Below, one piece after another: positions 61,123 through 64,000 of a stretch of 64,000 nucleotides of DNA. The stretch spans positions 124,001 through 188,000 of the forward strand of contig JAWKLR010000002.1 of NCBI GenBank assembly GCA_041392625.1, written 5' to 3'. The position numbers and the translations under genes were made by a program. The DNA comes from M3007 sp041392625. Its GTDB lineage: Bacteria > Bacteroidota > Bacteroidia > Chitinophagales > Saprospiraceae. The notes under the pieces are model-generated. The model ran no database searches. It saw only the letters and a list, made by a program, of their open reading frames with translations, and was not told the DNA's origin. The first letter of the stretch is position 1. Each line of letters begins with the position of its first letter.

Positions 61123-62064
61123 TTAGCACGAACACCCCGTCTTCCTCAGGAGTTCCAGCGAGAAGAGGTCCTGGTGGTTCGAGAATGCGATCCAGTTCCA
61201 GATCCGGTTAACTGCCGTTCAGGGCACAATCCAGCAAGGCCGGATTCCGCACCACAATCACCTGGCCGTACACTGCTTCCAGGCGGGGAATTACGATTCG
61301 GAGGGGTGTATCTTCAAAAAAGAAATTTCGGGTCTGATAGGAAAGCGCGTTGGGATCTGGTATCGACGCGCTGGATTACCTGGTCGGTTGGAGTATAGCG
61401 TGCAGCCTCTCCGTTTCGCAAAACCAGTTGCTTCCCGGCCGCGCGCAGCGCAGCCCGTCTTGGTAACCGTTACCACCACGGCCTGCGTATCCGTCAGGTT
61501 GTCGACATTGAACGCCGTACCCAACACTTCAGTTTCCAATTGATCTGCCTCCACCCGGAAGGTTTGAGAATCTGTTTCGACATCGAAATAGGCTTCACCC
61601 GAAAGGCGCATCCGGCGTTCTTTTTTATCCGATCCGGAGAGTACCATCAGATCAGACTTTCGATTGAGCCATACTTTGGTTCCATCCTGCAGGGTATCTT
61701 GCAGGGGGCTGTCGCCGGAAGCAATCGTTTGTGGAGCAGTGCCTGCAGGCTGCAGCCAAAACCAGGCAACGAGCAGCAGGGCCACCGAGGCTGCCGCTGC
61801 ATACCAGTAGCGCATGCGAACCGTTCGCCCTCTGGAAATGCCCGCTTGCTGGTGCACCTTTTTCAGTGCCGCTTCGGTATCAAAACGGGTTTCCGCAGGA
61901 GGGGCAGAGACGCCCTCCCAAATGCGCTTCATTTCCTCCCAATACAAGGCATTGGCAGGCTGTTCGTCCAGCCATTCCTGCAGGCGGGTCTGGTCGCTTT
62001 TGTCCGCGTCGCCAGCCAACACTTTGGCTATCAGTTCATCAATATGTGCGTTTGTATCAGGCAT
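61100..62064 (-). pseudogene. FecR-type anti-sigma factor, frameshifted in the C-terminal half
   Basis: Residues 1-210 read cleanly: N-terminal sigma-binding region (AKVLAGDADKSDQTRLQEWL), one membrane helix (YWYAAAASVALLLVAWFWL), and the FecR core (GSDKKERRMRLSGEAYFDVE, EVLGTAFNVD). After VVVTVT the frame changes: KQLVLRNGEAARYTPTDQVI, then FEDTPLRIVIPRLEAVYGQV, then DLELDRILEPPGPLL to a stop at 61100. At least three single-base shifts are needed; one is cured by an extra base in the A run at 61316-61321. The restored length, about 320 residues, is normal. It overlaps the sigma gene by 8 bases. Confidence 0.8.
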
Positions 62065-62674
62065 TCAAAAAATAGTCAATTAAGGAGCTAAGCCAGGGCA
62101 TCCAAAAAAACAGATCGGACAAATGCGTCCGCATCAGTCGGAGGGCCTTGCCCATTTGTGCTTCCACAGTTTTTACGGAAAGAGCCAACTGATCGGCTAT
62201 TTCCTGGTATTTCAAGCGCTCAAAACGACTGAGCTCAAATATTTGCCGACACTGGGGCGGCAGTTGTCCCAACGCGCTTTGCAATTGGGTATGCAATTCT
62301 TCTTCTACCAATTCCGGATGGTCCACGGTTTCATCCTGAAGGCGTTGACGCTGCTCCAGGTTGCGCGCCCGGTTTTGCTTGTCCCGAATCCAGTTCAAGC
62401 ACCGGTTGTGCACCATTTTGAACAAATAGGCCTTGATGGTCCATTTAATCTCCAGGGCATCTTTTTGCTCCCAGATTTTTACAAACACCTGCTGCACAAT
62501 ATCCTCCGCTTCGTCGGGGTCTCCATCCGTCATCCGCACTGCATATCCGCACAAGACAGGATAGTACTTCCGGAACAGCGAATCAAACGCCCGGCTGTCG
62601 CCATGCAGCAGCGCGTCGACCAGCATGCGGTCGACATCTACGACATTTTCAAACCGGGATTCAGTATGAGACAC
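62057..62674 (-). CDS. ECF RNA polymerase sigma factor
   Basis: A 205-residue sigma-70 of the ECF group. Region 2 covers SLFRKYYPVLCGYAVRMTDG, DEAEDIVQQVFVKIWE and KAYLFKMVHNRCLNWIRD. Region 4 covers LGQLPPQCRQIFELSRFERL and IADQLALSVKTVEAQMGKAL. It is of the FecI-like type that works with FecR; the overlap of 8 bases with the FecR gene supports this. It would drive transcription of genes for outer-membrane uptake, perhaps the divergent TonB-dependent receptor. Upstream sequence to 62954 is AT-rich with no clear dyad. Confidence 0.93.
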   Translation of the reverse strand: MSHTESRFENVVDVDRMLVDALLHGDSRAFDSLFRKYYPVLCGYAVRMTDGDPDEAEDIVQQVFVKIWEQKDALEIKWTIKAYLFKMVHNRCLNWIRDKQNRARNLEQRQRLQDETVDHPELVEEELHTQLQSALGQLPPQCRQIFELSRFERLKYQEIADQLALSVKTVEAQMGKALRLMRTHLSDLFFWMPWLSSLIDYFLNA

Positions 62675-62954
62675 TTTAAAGGTATTTGTACCCTTACGTG
62701 GGTGGTGATATTTTTTAAAAAAATTTGTTCCGAAGCTCCAATTTCAATTTTATCCCATTTTTATTTTTTTATAAAAAACTGATTATCAATAAAATACAAG
62801 CAATTTTTTATTTTTTTCAAAAAAAATGCAAACCGGGATAAGGGTAAGGCTGTGGTGGCGGTGTCTCAGGTTACAAGCAGGCAAAAAGGCTAGAAAACAA
62901 AACAACAACATCCTGCCTGAGAACACTTTTAAACCAACACAACAACTAAAAATT

Positions 62955-64000
62955 ATGCTACGAAAACAATCTTTCAACCTGACTTTGGGGCTGCTACTCC
63001 TTTTCGCTCCTGTGTTCCTGTTTGGACAAAACTACGAACAAACCGTAAAAGGAGTAGCCCTCGACCAGGGAATTAAGACTCCCTTAATCGGCGCAACCGT
63101 TGCCATCACCGATCTTGATCCGGTAATTGGAGCAATTACCGATGAGAATGGCCGATTCAGACTGGAGCATGTTCCCGTCGGAACCCACCAACTTCGAATC
63201 ACTTATATGGGCTACAAACCCGCCATTCTTTCCAACTTGATTGTAAATTCCGGAAAAGAAGTTGACCTGGTGGTAGAACTCGAGGAAGAAGTACTGATGG
63301 GAAATGAGGTGGTGATCCGTGCACAACTCGACAAAGAAAAGCCGCTAAACGAATTATCCACTGTAAGTGCACGCACCTTTTCCGTTGAGGAAACCCAGCG
63401 CTTTGCAGCTGCGGTAAACGACCCGGCCCGAATGGCTTCGGCCTACGCAGGTGTAGTTGTTGCTGACGACGGAAACAACACCATTATCATTCGGGGGAAT
63501 GCCCCCAACGGATTGCTGTGGCGTATGGAGGGTGTGGATATTCCCAACCCGAATCACTTCTCCGATGTCAACACCTCCGGAGGTGGTATTTCCATCCTGA
63601 GTGCCCAATTGCTGAGCAATTCGGATTTCGTAACCGGCGCATTTGCTGCAGAATACGGAAACGCGCTCTCCGGAGTGTTCGACCTCAAACTCCGGAAAGG
63701 GAACGCCGACAAATACGAATACACCTTCAAGGCTGGCTTCCTGGGCATGGACGCCGCTGCTGAAGGGCCGATTCGAATGGGCAACCAGCAGACCGGATCC
63801 TTCCTGGTAAACTACCGGTATTCGACCCTGTCGCTGCTCGACCGGATGGGCGTAAACATTGGCTACGGCACCACCGATTTTCAGGACCTTTCCTTTAATA
63901 TCTGGATGCCCGCCGGAAAGGCCGGATCGTTCACTGCATTTGGATTGGGTGGGCTGAGTTCGCAAACCGCACAAGGCGTTGCCGACAGCCTCATCTGGAA
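62955..64000 (+). CDS. TonB-dependent outer-membrane receptor (5' part)
   Basis: 348 complete codons are visible before the window ends. The signal peptide (NLTLGLLLLFAPVFLFGQ) is followed by a carboxypeptidase-regulatory domain (KGVALDQGIKTPLIGATVAI, GTHQLRITYMGYKP) and the plug (DPARMASAYAGVVVADDGNN, IIIRGNAPNGLLWRMEGVDI, AAEYGNALSGVFDLKLRKG). This is the receptor type without a SusD partner, often called carboxypeptidase-like regulatory TonB receptor; its substrate is unknown. It is divergent from the ECF sigma/FecR locus with a 280-base gap, so regulation by that locus is possible. Confidence 0.93.
   Translation, partial: MLRKQSFNLTLGLLLLFAPVFLFGQNYEQTVKGVALDQGIKTPLIGATVAITDLDPVIGAITDENGRFRLEHVPVGTHQLRITYMGYKPAILSNLIVNSGKEVDLVVELEEEVLMGNEVVIRAQLDKEKPLNELSTVSARTFSVEETQRFAAAVNDPARMASAYAGVVVADDGNNTIIIRGNAPNGLLWRMEGVDIPNPNHFSDVNTSGGGISILSAQLLSNSDFVTGAFAAEYGNALSGVFDLKLRKGNADKYEYTFKAGFLGMDAAAEGPIRMGNQQTGSFLVNYRYSTLSLLDRMGVNIGYGTTDFQDLSFNIWMPAGKAGSFTAFGLGGLSSQTAQGVADSLIW

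Noticed and set aside
1..64000. tRNA or rRNA genes
   Set aside because: No T-loop GGTTCGAATCC-like words in cloverleaf context and no rRNA signature segments were found on either strand by reading; a covariance-model scan would be decisive.

Overview
The window comes from a Bacteroidota chromosome, most likely a Saprospiria-type (Lewinella/Haliscomenobacter-like) environmental heterotroph. Support: a SusC/SusD pair; several large secreted proteins ending in type IX secretion (T9SS) sorting domains of both type A and type B; Bacteroidota promoter words (TTTG about 19-22 bp before TAnnTTTG); weak or absent Shine-Dalgarno sequences; a DUF1501/DUF1800 pair; and a Nudix-fold AraR-like regulator. 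The phylum call is firm, the class call is inference. No rRNA, tRNA or CRISPR array was seen.

Layout. (1) 1-9.7 kb: an arabinan utilisation locus on the minus strand (SusC, SusD, GH51 arabinofuranosidase, GH43 arabinanase, a second GH43 cut by the window edge), with a divergent AraR-like Nudix regulator. (2) 9.7-14.5 kb: a HAD phosphatase, an AT-rich T9SS repeat protein and a GH109-like Gfo/Idh/MocA protein. (3) 14.8-20.6 kb: methyltransferase-VanW pair; a type B T9SS protein translationally coupled to a pentameric ligand-gated ion channel homologue; a DUF6624-like secreted protein. (4) 21-27 kb: a BlaI-M56 sensor pair with twin operators; a Cys-pentapeptide protein divergent from a histidine kinase/response regulator operon. 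(5) 27-39 kb: lipoproteins (one tandemly duplicated), ArsR-SRPBCC pair, FISUMP and DinB proteins, a GH3-type acyl-adenylate enzyme, an outer-membrane protein and a TolB-like/TPR/AraC one-component regulator. (6) 39.6-48.5 kb: a plus-strand run (MDR oxidoreductase, DUF4386, AraC, cyclophilin-like, cupin, SDR, esterase, GH3 glucosidase, barrel protein) whose gaps are mostly filled by hairpin elements. (7) 48.7-58.6 kb: T9SS proteins, an esterase, DUF1501 and DUF1800. (8) 59-64 kb: a McrB-N-like protein, then an ECF sigma/FecR/STN-domain locus riddled with frameshifts, then the start of a TonB-dependent receptor.

The most unusual content is intergenic. Four families of palindromic repeats fill the gaps: family A (modular GTAAGT-arm hairpins flanked by small GC palindromes), family B (MITE-like full-length hairpins beginning AGAGC, whose two arms vary together), family C (GAGACGCG palindromes, often in directional arrays) and family D (GGGCAAGGCTTGCCC, abutting stop codons). 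Several real gene starts lie well inside longer open frames because repeat sequence happens to be open upstream; starts were chosen from signal peptides, conserved domain starts and ATG codons.
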